Assembly (NCBI RefSeq): GCF_014650955.1
Contig: NZ_BMVY01000008.1
Span: forward strand, 124,001-188,000
Source of the DNA: Streptomyces tauricus
Lineage (GTDB): Bacteria; Actinomycetota; Actinomycetes; Streptomycetales; Streptomycetaceae
Direction: 5' to 3'
Length of the DNA: 64,000 bases
The translations under genes were made by a program, and so were the position numbers. A model generated the notes under the pieces. It was not told the DNA's origin. It saw nothing but the letters and a program-made list of their open reading frames with translations, and ran no database searches. Each line of letters opens with the position of its first letter. Within the stretch, counting starts at the first letter, position 1. Shown piece after piece: positions 33,821 through 43,030 of this stretch.

Positions 33821-34833
33821 GCGGTCTGCGGGACCAACTGTCCTACGCCGCGTACGCCGCGGGCTGGGGAGCCGTCAAGAAGCTCCCGGAGCCGGTGGCC
33901 GTGCGCCTCGGCCGGACCATCGCCGACATCGCCTGGAAGCGGCGCGGCAAGGGCGTACTGCGCCTCGAATCGAACTACGCGCGCGTGCTGCCCGACGCGT
34001 CCCCGGAGCGGCTCAGGGAGCTGTCCCGCGCGGGCATGCGCTCGTACCTGCGCTACTGGATGGAGTCGTTCCGGCTGCCGGCCTGGAGCAAGGAACGCAT
34101 CAGGAGCGGTTTCGAGCCGAAGGGCCTCCACCATCTGACCGAAGGGCTCGCGGCGGGCAAGGGCGTCATCATCGCGCTGCCGCACCTGGGCAACTGGGAC
34201 CTCGCGGGTGCCTGGGTCACCACCAAGATGGAGATCCCGTTCACGACGGTCGCCGAACGCCTCAAGCCGGAGAAGCTGTACGACCGGTTCGTGGCGTACC
34301 GCGAGGGCCTCGGCATGGAGGTGCTGCCGCACAGCGGGGGCACCGCGTTCGGCACGCTGGCCCGACGGCTGCGCGACGGCGGTCTGATCTGCCTGGTCGC
34401 CGAGCGCGACCTGTCCGCCTCCGGGGTCGAGGTCGGCTTCTTCGGGGACACGACCCGGATGCCCGCGGGTCCCGCGCTGCTCGCCCAGCAGACCGGCGCC
34501 GTGCTGCTGCCGGTGACACTCTGGTACGACGACTCGCCCGTGATGCGTGGCCGAGTCCATCCCCCCGTCGAGGTGCCCGCGTCAGGTAGCCGGGCCGAGA
34601 AGACGTCTGTCATGACACAGGCGCTGGCCGACGCCTTCGCCACGGGGATCGCCGACCACCCGGAGGACTGGCACATGCTGCAACGCTTGTGGCTCGCCGA
34701 CCTGGAGCCCCGCCCGGGGCAGCCCGAGGGGGAGCCGGCCCCGGGGCCCTCCGGTGCGGAACTCCCGTCCGCGGCGGTACGCGACGATCAGGTCCGGCAC
34801 GACGATCAGGTCCGGCCCGGGGAGCGGCCATGA
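33817..34833 (+). CDS. patA: Phosphatidylinositol mannoside acyltransferase (LpxL/HtrB fold)
   Basis: A 338-residue lysophospholipid acyltransferase. Conserved blocks: GVIIALPHLGNWDLAGAWVT (the H-x4-D catalytic pair, HLGNWD), TVAERLKPEKLYDRFVAYRE, LICLVAERDLSASGVEVGFF and GPALLAQQTGAVLLPVTLWY. By operon context it acylates phosphatidylinositol mannoside at the inner face of the membrane. The GTG start overlaps pgsA's stop. The C-terminal tail carries a 16-nt direct repeat (34783-34798 and 34801-34816) encoding a DDQVR duplication. Confidence 0.88.
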   Translation: MSGLRDQLSYAAYAAGWGAVKKLPEPVAVRLGRTIADIAWKRRGKGVLRLESNYARVLPDASPERLRELSRAGMRSYLRYWMESFRLPAWSKERIRSGFEPKGLHHLTEGLAAGKGVIIALPHLGNWDLAGAWVTTKMEIPFTTVAERLKPEKLYDRFVAYREGLGMEVLPHSGGTAFGTLARRLRDGGLICLVAERDLSASGVEVGFFGDTTRMPAGPALLAQQTGAVLLPVTLWYDDSPVMRGRVHPPVEVPASGSRAEKTSVMTQALADAFATGIADHPEDWHMLQRLWLADLEPRPGQPEGEPAPGPSGAELPSAAVRDDQVRHDDQVRPGERP

Positions 34834-36002
34834 GGATCGGCATCGTCTGCCCGTACTCCTGGGACGTGCCCGGGGGAGTCCAGTTCCACATCCGGGACCT
34901 GGCCGACCACCTCATCGCGCTCGGACACCATGTGTCCGTCCTCGCCCCCGCCGACGACGAGACACCGCTCCCGCCGTACGTCGTCTCGGCGGGCCGTGCC
35001 GTTCCCGTGCGGTACAACGGCTCGGTCGCGCGCCTGAACTTCGGGTTCCTGTCCGCCGCGCGGGTCCGCCGCTGGCTGCACGACGGCACGTTCGACGTCA
35101 TCCACATCCACGAGCCGGCCTCGCCCTCCCTCGGCCTGCTGGCCTGCTGGGCGGCCCAGGGGCCGATCGTCGCCACCTTCCACACATCGAACCCGCGGTC
35201 CCGGGCGATGATCGCCGCGTACCCGATCCTGCAGCCCGCCCTGGAGAAGATCAGCGCGCGGATCGCGGTGAGCGAGTACGCCCGGCGCACGCTCGTCGAG
35301 CACCTGGGCGGTGACGCCGTGGTCATCCCGAACGGCGTCGACGTGGACTACTTCGCGAAGGCCGAGCCCAACCCCGAGTGGCAGGGCGGGACGATCGGTT
35401 TCGTCGGCCGTATCGACGAGCCCCGCAAGGGCCTGCCGGTCCTGATGAAGGCGCTGCCCGCCATCCTCGCCGAGCGGCCGGAGACCCGGCTGCTGGTCGC
35501 CGGACGCGGCGACGAGAAGGAGGCCGTCGAGAAGCTTCCGGCGGAGCTGCGCTCGCGCGTGGAGTTCCTCGGCATGGTCAGCGACGAGGACAAGGCGCGG
35601 TTCCTGCGCAGCGTCGACCTGTACATCGCGCCCAACACCGGCGGCGAGAGCTTCGGGATCATCCTGGTCGAGGCCATGTCGGCGGGCGCGCCCGTGCTCG
35701 CCTCCGACCTCGACGCGTTCGCCCAGGTCCTCGACCAGGGCGCGGCGGGCGAACTGTTCACCAACGAGGACGCGGACGCGCTGGCCGCGGCGGCGGTACG
35801 GCTCCTCGGCGATCCGGCGCGACGCGCGGAACTGCGGGAGCGGGGGAGCGCGCACGTGCGGCGCTTCGACTGGTCGACGGTCGGCGCGGACATCCTGTCC
35901 GTGTACGAGACGGTCACGGACGGCGCGGCGGCGGTGGCGGCGGCGGACGAACCGGCGGAGCCGGGGGGCCTCCTGGCCCGCTTCGGCCTGGCCCGCGACT
36001 GA
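34830..36002 (+). CDS. pimA: Phosphatidylinositol alpha-mannosyltransferase
   Basis: A 390-residue GT-B glycosyltransferase of family GT4 that transfers mannose from GDP-mannose to phosphatidylinositol at the cytoplasmic membrane face. The N-terminus MRIGIVCPYSWDVPGGVQFH has the PGGVQ nucleotide/acceptor loop; the C-terminal domain has GFVGRIDEPRKGLPVLM and the nucleotide-sugar E-x7-E motif in NTGGESFGIILVEAMSAGAP. ATGA overlap with patA gives a coupled pgsA-patA-pimA operon. Confidence 0.93.
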   Translation: MRIGIVCPYSWDVPGGVQFHIRDLADHLIALGHHVSVLAPADDETPLPPYVVSAGRAVPVRYNGSVARLNFGFLSAARVRRWLHDGTFDVIHIHEPASPSLGLLACWAAQGPIVATFHTSNPRSRAMIAAYPILQPALEKISARIAVSEYARRTLVEHLGGDAVVIPNGVDVDYFAKAEPNPEWQGGTIGFVGRIDEPRKGLPVLMKALPAILAERPETRLLVAGRGDEKEAVEKLPAELRSRVEFLGMVSDEDKARFLRSVDLYIAPNTGGESFGIILVEAMSAGAPVLASDLDAFAQVLDQGAAGELFTNEDADALAAAAVRLLGDPARRAELRERGSAHVRRFDWSTVGADILSVYETVTDGAAAVAAADEPAEPGGLLARFGLARD

Positions 36003-36114
36003 GAGGCGCCGTCCCCTGGGGGCTGCGCCCCCAGACCCCCGCATCGGCCTGAACGGCCTCGTCCTCAAACGCCGGACGGGCTAAAAAGCACAGGCCCGGC
36101 GAAGCCGGCCTGTG
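36003..36114. repeat. REP-like GC dyads and hairpin after pimA
   Basis: A TGGGGGCTGCGCCCCCA dyad (36017-36033), the dispersed element CCTCAAACGCCGGACGGGCT (36063-36082), then a near-perfect stem CACAGGCCCGGC / GCCGGCCTGTG (36089-36100 / 36104-36114) preceded by A5. The last can terminate pimA transcription. The same two elements recur at 53.8 kb. Confidence 0.65.
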
Positions 36115-36115
36115 A

Positions 36116-36300
36116 GGGGCGCGGGGAACTGCGCGCTCAACCCCGACCGACCCGCACCCAAAACCCACCGGGCGCCCGACTCACCTAGGGGCGCGGGGAA
36201 CTGCGCGCTCAACCCCGACCGACCCGCACCCAAAACCCACGGCCACCCCCACTCACCCAGGGGCGCGGGGAACGGCGCACTCGGCCCTCATCGGACCCGC
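36116..36300. repeat. 72-bp tandem repeat array, three units
   Basis: Units start at 36116, 36188 and 36260, spaced exactly 72 nt. Each begins with GGGGCGCGGGGAAC; units 1 and 2 are nearly identical for ~53 nt, through CTCAACCCCGACCGACCCGC and CCAAAACCCAC, and unit 3 is diverged. It lies between pimA and the LemA-like gene with no ORF supported. Confidence 0.8.
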
Positions 36301-36371
36301 ACCCGACAACCCCGGCGCCGGAGGCGCCGCGCACGCGCCGACGCCGCGTCAGACGGCGCAGGCCCCACCGG

Positions 36372-36377
36372 TAGCGT
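36372..36377 (+). promoter_or_regulatory. -10 box of a leaderless LemA-like transcript
   Basis: TAGCGT ends 8 nt before GTG 36386; no ribosome binding site is present. Confidence 0.5.
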
Positions 36378-36385
36378 GTGCCCCC

Positions 36386-36931
36386 GTGACCTCCACCCTG
36401 ATCTGGATCGTGGTCGCCCTCGTGGCGATCGGCCTCTACCTGAGCTGGACGGCAGGCCGGCTGGACCGCCTGCACTCGCGCATCGACGCCGCCCGCGCAG
36501 CACTCGACGCCCAGCTCCTGCGACGCGCCTCGGTCGCGCAGGAACTGGCCACCGCCGGAGTGCTCGACCCGGCCGCCTCGATGGTGCTCTACGAGGCCGC
36601 GCACGCGGCCCGGCAGGCCGAGGAGGACCAGCGGGAGGTCGCCGAGAGCGACCTCAGCCAGGCACTGCGGGCCGTCTTCGGAGCGACCGAGCAGGTAGAG
36701 GCGGTCCGCGCGGCCCGCGGCGGCGAGGACGCGGCCCGCGAACTCGCCCAGGCGGTCCGCCGCGTACCGATGGCCCGCCGCTTCCACAACGACGCCGTAC
36801 GGGCCGCCCGCGCGCTGCGCCGCCACCGCAAGGTGCGCTGGTTCCGGCTGGCCGGACACGCCCCGTTCCCGCTGGCGTTCGAGATGGACGACGAACCCCC
36901 GACGGCGCTGGCGGACCGCCCGGGCACGTAG
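36386..36931 (+). CDS. LemA-like membrane-anchored helical protein
   Basis: A 181-residue protein: an N-terminal membrane helix (LIWIVVALVAIGLYLSW), then a basic/acidic coiled coil (RLDRLHSRIDAARAALDAQL, RRASVAQELA), and late RVPMARRFHNDAVRAARALR resembling the LemA 'ARQFYND' block before the FEMDDEPP end. LemA proteins are membrane-anchored helical bundles of uncertain function. Homology is moderate and based on pattern. Appears leaderless from GTG 36386. Confidence 0.68.
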   Translation: MTSTLIWIVVALVAIGLYLSWTAGRLDRLHSRIDAARAALDAQLLRRASVAQELATAGVLDPAASMVLYEAAHAARQAEEDQREVAESDLSQALRAVFGATEQVEAVRAARGGEDAARELAQAVRRVPMARRFHNDAVRAARALRRHRKVRWFRLAGHAPFPLAFEMDDEPPTALADRPGT

Positions 36932-37118
36932 CCCACGCGCCCCCGGGGACCTCCGCCCGGCCGGTGCGTGCATCCCTGACAAGTCCCTGACCAGCGGAAA
37001 AGCTCCCTACGGGCCGGAAAATGAGCCACCGCCTACCCATTGGCCCTTGCTGTGGCCTGCTCCCCAGGCGTTTCCTCGGTGTTTGCAGAAGCCCTCTTTC
37101 ACCGAGTGAGGTCAACCC

Positions 37119-38042
37119 GTGTCCAGCACGCTCTCCCACCCCGCCCAGCCCACCGACACCCCGGCCACCGGCACCGCGCGCGTGAAGCGCGGCATGGCCG
37201 AGCAGCTCAAGGGCGGCGTGATCATGGACGTCGTCACGCCCGAGCAGGCGAAGATCGCCGAGGACGCGGGCGCCGTGGCCGTCATGGCCCTGGAGCGGGT
37301 CCCGGCCGACATCCGCAAGGACGGCGGCGTGGCACGCATGTCCGACCCGGACATGATCGAGGGCATCATCGAGGCCGTCTCGATCCCGGTGATGGCCAAG
37401 TCGCGTATCGGCCACTTCGTGGAGGCCCAGGTCCTGCAGTCCCTCGGTGTCGACTACATCGACGAGTCCGAGGTGCTCACCCCCGCCGACGAGGTCAACC
37501 ACTCCGACAAGTGGGCCTTCACGACCCCCTTCGTCTGTGGCGCCACCAACCTGGGCGAGGCCCTGCGCCGCATAGCCGAGGGCGCGGCCATGATCCGCTC
37601 CAAGGGCGAGGCCGGCACCGGCAACGTCGTCGAGGCAGTCCGCCACCTGCGCCAGATCAAGAACGAGATCGCCCGGCTGCGCGGCTACGACAACAACGAG
37701 CTGTACGCAGCCGCCAAGGAGCTGCGCGCCCCGTACGAGATCGTCAAGGAGGTCGCCGAGCTGGGCAAGCTCCCGGTCGTGCTGTTCTCCGCGGGTGGCG
37801 TGGCCACTCCCGCCGACGCCGCCCTGATGCGCCAGCTCGGCGCCGAGGGTGTCTTCGTCGGCTCCGGCATCTTCAAGTCGGGCGACCCCGCGAAGCGCGC
37901 CGCGGCCATCGTGAAGGCGACCACCTTCTACGACGACCCGAAGATCATCGCGGACGCGTCCCGCAACCTCGGCGAGGCCATGGTCGGCATCAACTGCGAC
38001 ACCCTCCCCGAGTCCGAGCGCTACGCGAACCGCGGCTGGTAA
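37119..38042 (+). CDS. pdxS: Pyridoxal 5'-phosphate synthase, lyase/synthase subunit
   Basis: A 307-residue (beta/alpha)8 barrel that makes PLP from ribose 5-phosphate, glyceraldehyde 3-phosphate and ammonia. [20 protein letters not shown] carries a catalytic Lys; the second Lys is in [10 protein letters not shown], and the phosphate-binding GG and GSGIF are at [12 protein letters not shown]. Length and sequence are typical. GTG 37119 has GAGGT upstream. Its glutaminase partner pdxT follows after 103 nt. Confidence 0.97.
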   Translation: MSSTLSHPAQPTDTPATGTARVKRGMAEQLKGGVIMDVVTPEQAKIAEDAGAVAVMALERVPADIRKDGGVARMSDPDMIEGIIEAVSIPVMAKSRIGHFVEAQVLQSLGVDYIDESEVLTPADEVNHSDKWAFTTPFVCGATNLGEALRRIAEGAAMIRSKGEAGTGNVVEAVRHLRQIKNEIARLRGYDNNELYAAAKELRAPYEIVKEVAELGKLPVVLFSAGGVATPADAALMRQLGAEGVFVGSGIFKSGDPAKRAAAIVKATTFYDDPKIIADASRNLGEAMVGINCDTLPESERYANRGW

Positions 38043-38145
38043 TCACCGCCCGGACGGCAACCGCCACGCGGACGGCGGCAAGCGCCCTCCCGACGGTAAC
38101 CATCCTCTCCAGGGCACCCCTTCACACAAGGCAGGCACTCCGTAG

Positions 38146-38751
38146 ATGAGCACCACCCCCGTCATAGGCGTCCTGGCCCTCCAGGGCGACGTACGGGAGC
38201 ACCTCATCGCCCTGGCCGCGGCGGACGCCGTGGCCAGGCCGGTGCGGCGCCCCGAGGAACTCGCCGAGGTGGACGGACTGATCGTCCCCGGCGGTGAGTC
38301 CACCACCATCTCCAAACTGGCCGTCCTCTTCGGCCTGATGGAGCCCCTCCGCGCGCGCGTGCGGGCCGGCCTGCCCGTCTACGGCAGCTGCGCGGGCATG
38401 ATCATGCTCGCCGACAAGATCCTCGACCCCCGCTCGGGCCAGGAGACCATCGGCGGCATCGACATGATCGTGCGCCGCAACGCCTTCGGCCGGCAGAACG
38501 AATCCTTCGAGGCGAAGGTCGACGTGACGGGCATCGAGGGCGATGCTGTGGAGGGACTCTTCATCCGGGCCCCGTGGGTGGAATCCGTGGGCGCGGAGGC
38601 CGAGGTGCTGGCCGAGTACGGCGGTCACATCGTCGCCGTGCGCCAGGGCAACGCGCTCGCCACGTCGTTCCATCCGGAACTGACCGGCGACCACCGCGTG
38701 CACGGTCTCTTCGTCGACATGGTGCGCGCGACCCGGACAGCGGCGTCCTAG
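38146..38751 (+). CDS. pdxT: PLP synthase glutaminase subunit
   Basis: A 201-residue class I glutaminase that supplies ammonia to Pdx[14 protein letters not shown] starts the fold; PGGESTT, the catalytic Cys in [12 protein letters not shown], and the His/Glu in [14 protein letters not shown] complete the triad. ATG 38146 lies in the order pdxS-pdxT-yebC found in other Streptomyces. Confidence 0.96.
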   Translation: MSTTPVIGVLALQGDVREHLIALAAADAVARPVRRPEELAEVDGLIVPGGESTTISKLAVLFGLMEPLRARVRAGLPVYGSCAGMIMLADKILDPRSGQETIGGIDMIVRRNAFGRQNESFEAKVDVTGIEGDAVEGLFIRAPWVESVGAEAEVLAEYGGHIVAVRQGNALATSFHPELTGDHRVHGLFVDMVRATRTAAS

Positions 38752-38785
38752 TAGGATCTGGGGGTCCCCCAGGCTCTCGAGGCCT
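38752..38785 (+). promoter_or_regulatory. Candidate yebC promoter and leader dyads
   Basis: TAGGAT (38752-38757) resembles a -10 box, followed by the dyads CTGGGGG-T-CCCCCAG and CTCTCGAGGCCTCGGGAG in the first nucleotides of the predicted transcript. The dyads could alternatively be the pdxT terminator. Confidence 0.45.
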
Positions 38786-38827
38786 CGGGAGTTCGTACTG
38801 GTTGGGTTACGCGAAGGAGACAGGCAG

Positions 38828-39580
38828 ATGTCCGGCCACTCTAAATGGGCCACGACGAAGCACAAGAAGGCCGTGATCGACGCCAAGCGCGGCAAGCTCT
38901 TCGCGAAGCTGATCAAGAACATCGAGGTCGCGGCGCGTATGGGCGGCGTGGACCTCGACGGCAATCCGACGCTTTACGACGCCGTGCAGAAGGCCAAGAA
39001 GTCCTCGGTCCCGAACAAGAACATCGACTCCGCGGTCAAGCGCGGCGGTGGTCTCGAAGCCGGTGGCGCCGACTACGAGACGATCATGTACGAGGGTTAC
39101 GGCCCGAACGGTGTCGCGGTGCTCATCGAGTGCCTCACCGACAACCGCAACCGCGCCGCCTCGGACGTACGCGTCGCCATGACCCGCAACGGCGGCAACA
39201 TGGCCGACCCGGGTTCCGTCTCGTACCTCTTCCACCGCAAGGGCGTCGTCATCGTCCCCAAGGGCGAGCTCTCCGAGGACGACGTCCTGGGTGCCGTGCT
39301 CGACGCGGGTGCCGAGGAGGTCAACGACCTCGGTGAGTCCTTCGAGGTCCTCTCCGAGGCCACCGACCTGGTCGCGGTGCGCACCGCGCTCCAGGACGCG
39401 GGCATCGACTACGACTCCGCCGACGCCAACTTCGTCCCGACCATGCAGGTCGAGCTGGACGAGGAGGGCGCCCGGAAGATCTTCAAGCTCATCGACGCCC
39501 TTGAGGACAGCGACGACGTCCAGAACGTCTTCGCCAACTTCGACGTGAGCGACGAGGTCATGGAGAAGGTCGACGCGTAA
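38828..39580 (+). CDS. YebC/TACO1-family protein
   Basis: A 250-residue protein of the YebC family: [24 protein letters not shown]-type basic helix, [20 protein letters not shown], and [13 protein letters not shown] near the C-terminus. Members are reported as DNA-binding regulators or, more recently, ribosome-associated factors for proline-rich translation. ATG 38828 has GGAG 9 nt upstream. It sits between pdxT and ruvC, as in many bacteria where YebC precedes ruvC. Confidence 0.93.
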   Translation: MSGHSKWATTKHKKAVIDAKRGKLFAKLIKNIEVAARMGGVDLDGNPTLYDAVQKAKKSSVPNKNIDSAVKRGGGLEAGGADYETIMYEGYGPNGVAVLIECLTDNRNRAASDVRVAMTRNGGNMADPGSVSYLFHRKGVVIVPKGELSEDDVLGAVLDAGAEEVNDLGESFEVLSEATDLVAVRTALQDAGIDYDSADANFVPTMQVELDEEGARKIFKLIDALEDSDDVQNVFANFDVSDEVMEKVDA

Positions 39581-39788
39581 CACCGCGCGCCGCGCGTCAC
39601 CGCGCCGCGGGCGGTACGGGCTCAACGGGCCGACGGGACACACCCCGTCGGCCCGTCCCGTTCCCGGCCGGTCCTCCTGTCGGGCGTCGCTGGCGGGCGT
39701 TGTCGGTGGCACCCGATAACCTGCACGAATCGGGGGCAGCTCCCCGGTGACGGCCGGGTGGGGCCGAAAGACCGAAGGAGGGGGCCGG

Positions 39789-40334
39789 GTGCGGGTACTG
39801 GGCGTTGACCCCGGATTGACCCGGTGCGGTGTCGGTGTCGTCGAAGGCGTGGCGGGCCGGCCGCTCTCCATGATCGCCGTCGGAGTCGTCCGCACCCCCG
39901 CCGACGCGGAGTTGGGGCAGCGTCTCGTCGCCATCGAGCAGGGCATCGAGCAGTGGCTCGACGAGCACCGGCCCGAACACGTCGCCGTGGAGCGGGTGTT
40001 CAGCCAGCACAACGTCCGTACGGTGATGGGCACCGCCCAGGCCAGCGCCGTCGCCATGCTCTGCGCGGCCCGCCGCGGCATCCCCGTCGCCCTGCACACC
40101 CCCAGCGAGGTCAAGGCCGCCGTCACCGGCAGCGGCCGCGCCGACAAGGCCCAGGTCGGCGCCATGGTCACTCGGCTGCTCCGGCTCGACGCGCCCCCCA
40201 AGCCCGCCGACGCCGCCGACGCCCTCGCCCTCGCCATCTGTCACATCTGGCGCGCCCCGGCCGTGAACCGCCTCCAGCAGGCACAGGCCGCGCACCGCCG
40301 GGCCCAGCTCTCCAGCCGGAAGGTCACCCGATGA
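39789..40334 (+). CDS. ruvC: Holliday junction resolvase RuvC
   Basis: A 181-residue RNase H-fold endonuclease that cuts recombination junctions. Catalytic acids are seen in [23 protein letters not shown] and [17 protein letters not shown] 39789 has GGAGGGGG 5-6 nt upstream. ATGA overlap with ruvA. Confidence 0.96.
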   Translation: MRVLGVDPGLTRCGVGVVEGVAGRPLSMIAVGVVRTPADAELGQRLVAIEQGIEQWLDEHRPEHVAVERVFSQHNVRTVMGTAQASAVAMLCAARRGIPVALHTPSEVKAAVTGSGRADKAQVGAMVTRLLRLDAPPKPADAADALALAICHIWRAPAVNRLQQAQAAHRRAQLSSRKVTR

Positions 40335-40942
40335 TCGCGTTCGTCAGCGGCAAGGTCGCCGCCCTCGCCCCCGACTCCGCGGTGGTCGAGGTGGGCGGTA
40401 TCGGCATCGCCGTCCAGTGCACCCCGAACACCCTTTCCGGACTGCGCATGGGCCAGGAGGCCCGGCTCGCCACCTCCCTGGTCGTCCGCGAGGACTCCCT
40501 CACGCTGTACGGATTCGTGGACGACGACGAGCGCCAGACCTTCGTGCTGCTGCAGACCGCGAGCGGGGTGGGCCCGCGTCTGGCCCAGGCGATGCTCGCC
40601 GTGCACAGCCCCGACGCCCTGCGCCGCGCGGTGTCCACCGGGGACGAGAAGACCCTCACCGCCGTCCCGGGCATCGGCAAGAAGGGCGCCCAGAAGCTGC
40701 TGCTCGAACTGAAGGACCGCCTCGGCGAGCCGCTCGGTACGGGTGGGGCGGCCATCGGGCGGCCCGTCGCCGCGGGATGGCGCGAGCAGTTGCATGCCGC
40801 GCTGATCGGGCTGGGGTATGCGACGCGGGAGGCCGACGAGGCGGTCTCCGCGGTCGCGCCGCAGGCGGAGGCGGCCGGCGAGGTGCCGCAGATCGGTCAG
40901 TTGTTGAAGGCCGCGCTCCAGACGCTCAACCGGGCTCGCTGA
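40331..40942 (+). CDS. ruvA: Holliday junction DNA helicase subunit RuvA
   Basis: A 203-residue protein with an N-terminal OB domain ([20 protein letters not shown]), two helix-hairpin-helix motifs ([37 protein letters not shown]) and a C-terminal RuvB-binding domain ([16 protein letters not shown]). The start overlaps ruvC's stop. It binds the junction and loads RuvB. Confidence 0.96.
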   Translation: MIAFVSGKVAALAPDSAVVEVGGIGIAVQCTPNTLSGLRMGQEARLATSLVVREDSLTLYGFVDDDERQTFVLLQTASGVGPRLAQAMLAVHSPDALRRAVSTGDEKTLTAVPGIGKKGAQKLLLELKDRLGEPLGTGGAAIGRPVAAGWREQLHAALIGLGYATREADEAVSAVAPQAEAAGEVPQIGQLLKAALQTLNRAR

Positions 40943-41002
40943 GCGGGCCGCCGACCGCGGGGGAGGGGGCGTCCTGAAGGCGCGGGTGCGTCGTGGCCGG
41001 TC

Positions 41003-41021
41003 GCGCAGTTCCCCGCGCCCC
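41003..41021 (-). repeat. Dispersed GC-rich element, inverted copy
   Basis: GCGCAGTTCCCCGCGCCCC is the reverse complement of the element seen at 36.1 kb. It lies in the 167-nt ruvA-ruvB spacer, followed by a GGGGGCGCGCC dyad. Confidence 0.6.
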
Positions 41022-41109
41022 CTCGGGGGCGCGCCCTCACGGGTCGCGCCCCCGTAGTAAAGACTTCTATCCGTACGACCCGGACCCACTACCCCGCGAG
41101 GCACGCCGA

Positions 41110-42180
41110 ATGAACTGGGACGAGACGACCGACGACGCCGACGCCGAGCGGCTCGTCGGCGCGTCCACCGACCGTGAGGAGCAGGCCGTCGAGGCCGCCC
41201 TGCGGCCCAAGGACCTCGGTGAGTTCATCGGTCAGGAGAAGGTCCGCGAGCAGCTCGACCTCGTCCTGCGCGCGGCACGAGCGCGCGGCGCCACCGCCGA
41301 CCACGTGCTGCTCTCCGGCGCCCCCGGTCTGGGCAAGACCACCCTCTCGATGATCATCGCGGCCGAGATGGAAGCCCCCATCCGCATCACCAGCGGCCCC
41401 GCCATCCAGCACGCGGGCGACCTCGCGGCGATCCTGTCCTCCCTCCAGGAGGGCGAGGTCCTCTTCCTCGACGAGATCCACCGCATGTCCCGGCCGGCCG
41501 AGGAGATGCTCTACATGGCGATGGAGGACTTCCGCGTCGACGTCATCGTCGGCAAGGGCCCCGGCGCCACCGCCATCCCCCTCGAACTGCCGCCCTTCAC
41601 ACTTGTCGGCGCCACCACGCGCGCGGGCCTGCTGCCGCCCCCGCTGCGCGACCGCTTCGGCTTCACCGCCCACATGGAGTTCTACGAGCCCGCCGAACTG
41701 GAGCGGGTCATCCACCGCTCCGCACATCTGCTCGACGTGGAGATCGACCCGGACGGAGCCGCCGAGATCGCCGGCCGTTCCCGGGGCACGCCGCGTATCG
41801 CCAACCGTCTGCTGCGCCGGGTCCGCGACTACGCCCAGGTCAAGGCCGACGGCGTCATCGACCAGGACATCGCCAGGGCCGCCCTCGCGGTGTACGAAGT
41901 GGACAGCCGCGGCCTCGACCGCCTCGACCGTGGTGTCCTCGAAGCCCTCCTCAAGCTCTTCGGCGGCGGGCCCGTCGGCCTCTCCACGCTCGCCGTGGCC
42001 GTGGGGGAGGAGCGGGAGACCGTCGAGGAGGTGGCCGAACCCTTCCTCGTACGCGAGGGGCTGCTGGCCCGTACACCCCGCGGACGCGTCGCCACCCCGG
42101 CCGCCTGGGCTCACCTGGGCCTCACGCCGCCCCGGTCGTCGACCGGTGGAAACGGACAAGGGGACCTGTTCGGGGCGTGA
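41110..42180 (+). CDS. ruvB: Holliday junction branch migration ATPase RuvB
   Basis: A 356-residue AAA+ motor: Walker [12 protein letters not shown], Walker [13 protein letters not shown], sensor/arginine-finger region [19 protein letters not shown], and winged-helix DNA-binding C-terminus ([20 protein letters not shown]). ATG 41110 has GAGG upstream. Although the spacer to ruvA is longer than usual (167 nt) and holds a repeat, the ruvCAB order is standard. Confidence 0.96.
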   Translation: MNWDETTDDADAERLVGASTDREEQAVEAALRPKDLGEFIGQEKVREQLDLVLRAARARGATADHVLLSGAPGLGKTTLSMIIAAEMEAPIRITSGPAIQHAGDLAAILSSLQEGEVLFLDEIHRMSRPAEEMLYMAMEDFRVDVIVGKGPGATAIPLELPPFTLVGATTRAGLLPPPLRDRFGFTAHMEFYEPAELERVIHRSAHLLDVEIDPDGAAEIAGRSRGTPRIANRLLRRVRDYAQVKADGVIDQDIARAALAVYEVDSRGLDRLDRGVLEALLKLFGGGPVGLSTLAVAVGEERETVEEVAEPFLVREGLLARTPRGRVATPAAWAHLGLTPPRSSTGGNGQGDLFGA

Positions 42181-42227
42181 CGGCGAGGGGGCTCGCGAGG
42201 TCAGGAACCCCGGTGCCATGCTGAGCG

Positions 42228-42257
42228 TTGTTCCTTGACGGCGGACTCGCTTAGACT
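42228..42257 (+). promoter_or_regulatory. Promoter of the yajC-secDF operon
   Basis: TTGTTC (42228-42233) and TAGACT (42252-42257) are 18 nt apart, predicting a start near 42264 and an ~80-nt leader before yajC. Confidence 0.5.
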
Positions 42258-42343
42258 CCGCCGATGCCGCCCTTGTCGACGGTGTACATACCCCCATCCA
42301 CAGGCCGCTCACCATCGCGGTCGACTGAAGGAAGTTCCGTCCC

Positions 42344-42889
42344 GTGAGTCTCGTGACCCTCCTCCCGTTCATCGTGCTCATCGGGGCCATGTTCCTGATG
42401 ACCCGGTCGGCCAAGAAGAAGCAGAATGCGGCTGCGCAGATGCGCAACGAGATGCAGCCCGGCACCGGTGTCCGCACGATCGGTGGCATGTACGCGACGG
42501 TGAAGGAGGTCAACGAGGAGACGGTCCTCCTTGACGCAGGCCCGGGCGTCGACCTGCTCTTCGCGAAGAACGCCATCGGCGCGGTCCTCGGGGACGACGA
42601 GTACAACCGCATCGTCCACGGCATCGAGCACGACCTGAAGTCCGACGAGTCGGTCGTGCCGGACGACGCCTCCTCCCTCACCGAGACGGACGAGTCCGCC
42701 GACGTCTCCGACGACCGTCACGTCGACCTCGGCAAGAAGGACACGGCCGACGAGCCGGTCGTCAAGCCGGTCGCCGAGCCCATCGCCGAGCCGGTGGTCG
42801 AGCCCGCCGACGAGTCCGCCGTCGCGGAGCCGAAGAAGACCGACGCCGCAGAGCTGAAGAAGTCCGACGGCGAGTCCGACACGAAGTAG
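42344..42889 (+). CDS. yajC: Sec translocon accessory subunit YajC
   Basis: A 181-residue protein: one membrane helix (TLLPFIVLIGAMFLM), then the YajC beta-hairpin domain (MQPGTGVRTIGGMYATVKEV, VDLLFAKNAIGAVL). The C-terminal half is an acidic Glu/Asp/Val-rich tail (about residues 95-181) longer than in E. coli YajC. YajC associates with SecDF in the membrane. GTG 42344 has GAAGGAA 9 nt upstream. Confidence 0.9.
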   Translation: MSLVTLLPFIVLIGAMFLMTRSAKKKQNAAAQMRNEMQPGTGVRTIGGMYATVKEVNEETVLLDAGPGVDLLFAKNAIGAVLGDDEYNRIVHGIEHDLKSDESVVPDDASSLTETDESADVSDDRHVDLGKKDTADEPVVKPVAEPIAEPVVEPADESAVAEPKKTDAAELKKSDGESDTK

Positions 42890-43030
42890 CCACGACCGGG
42901 TGACCGCGGAGTGCGCCGCTCGCGCGCCGCGGTCCCCGGACGTCCGGCTTCGCGCGGAACCTCCACACCATTTGATGCCCGTCCGCGAAGGTACCGAGAG
43001 ACCGGGCGGACGAAGAGGGAGAACGAGAAG

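Noticed and set aside
36116..36300. CRISPR array
   Set aside because: The 72-nt repeats are tandem units with most of each unit conserved, not short repeats separated by unique spacers; no cas genes nearby.
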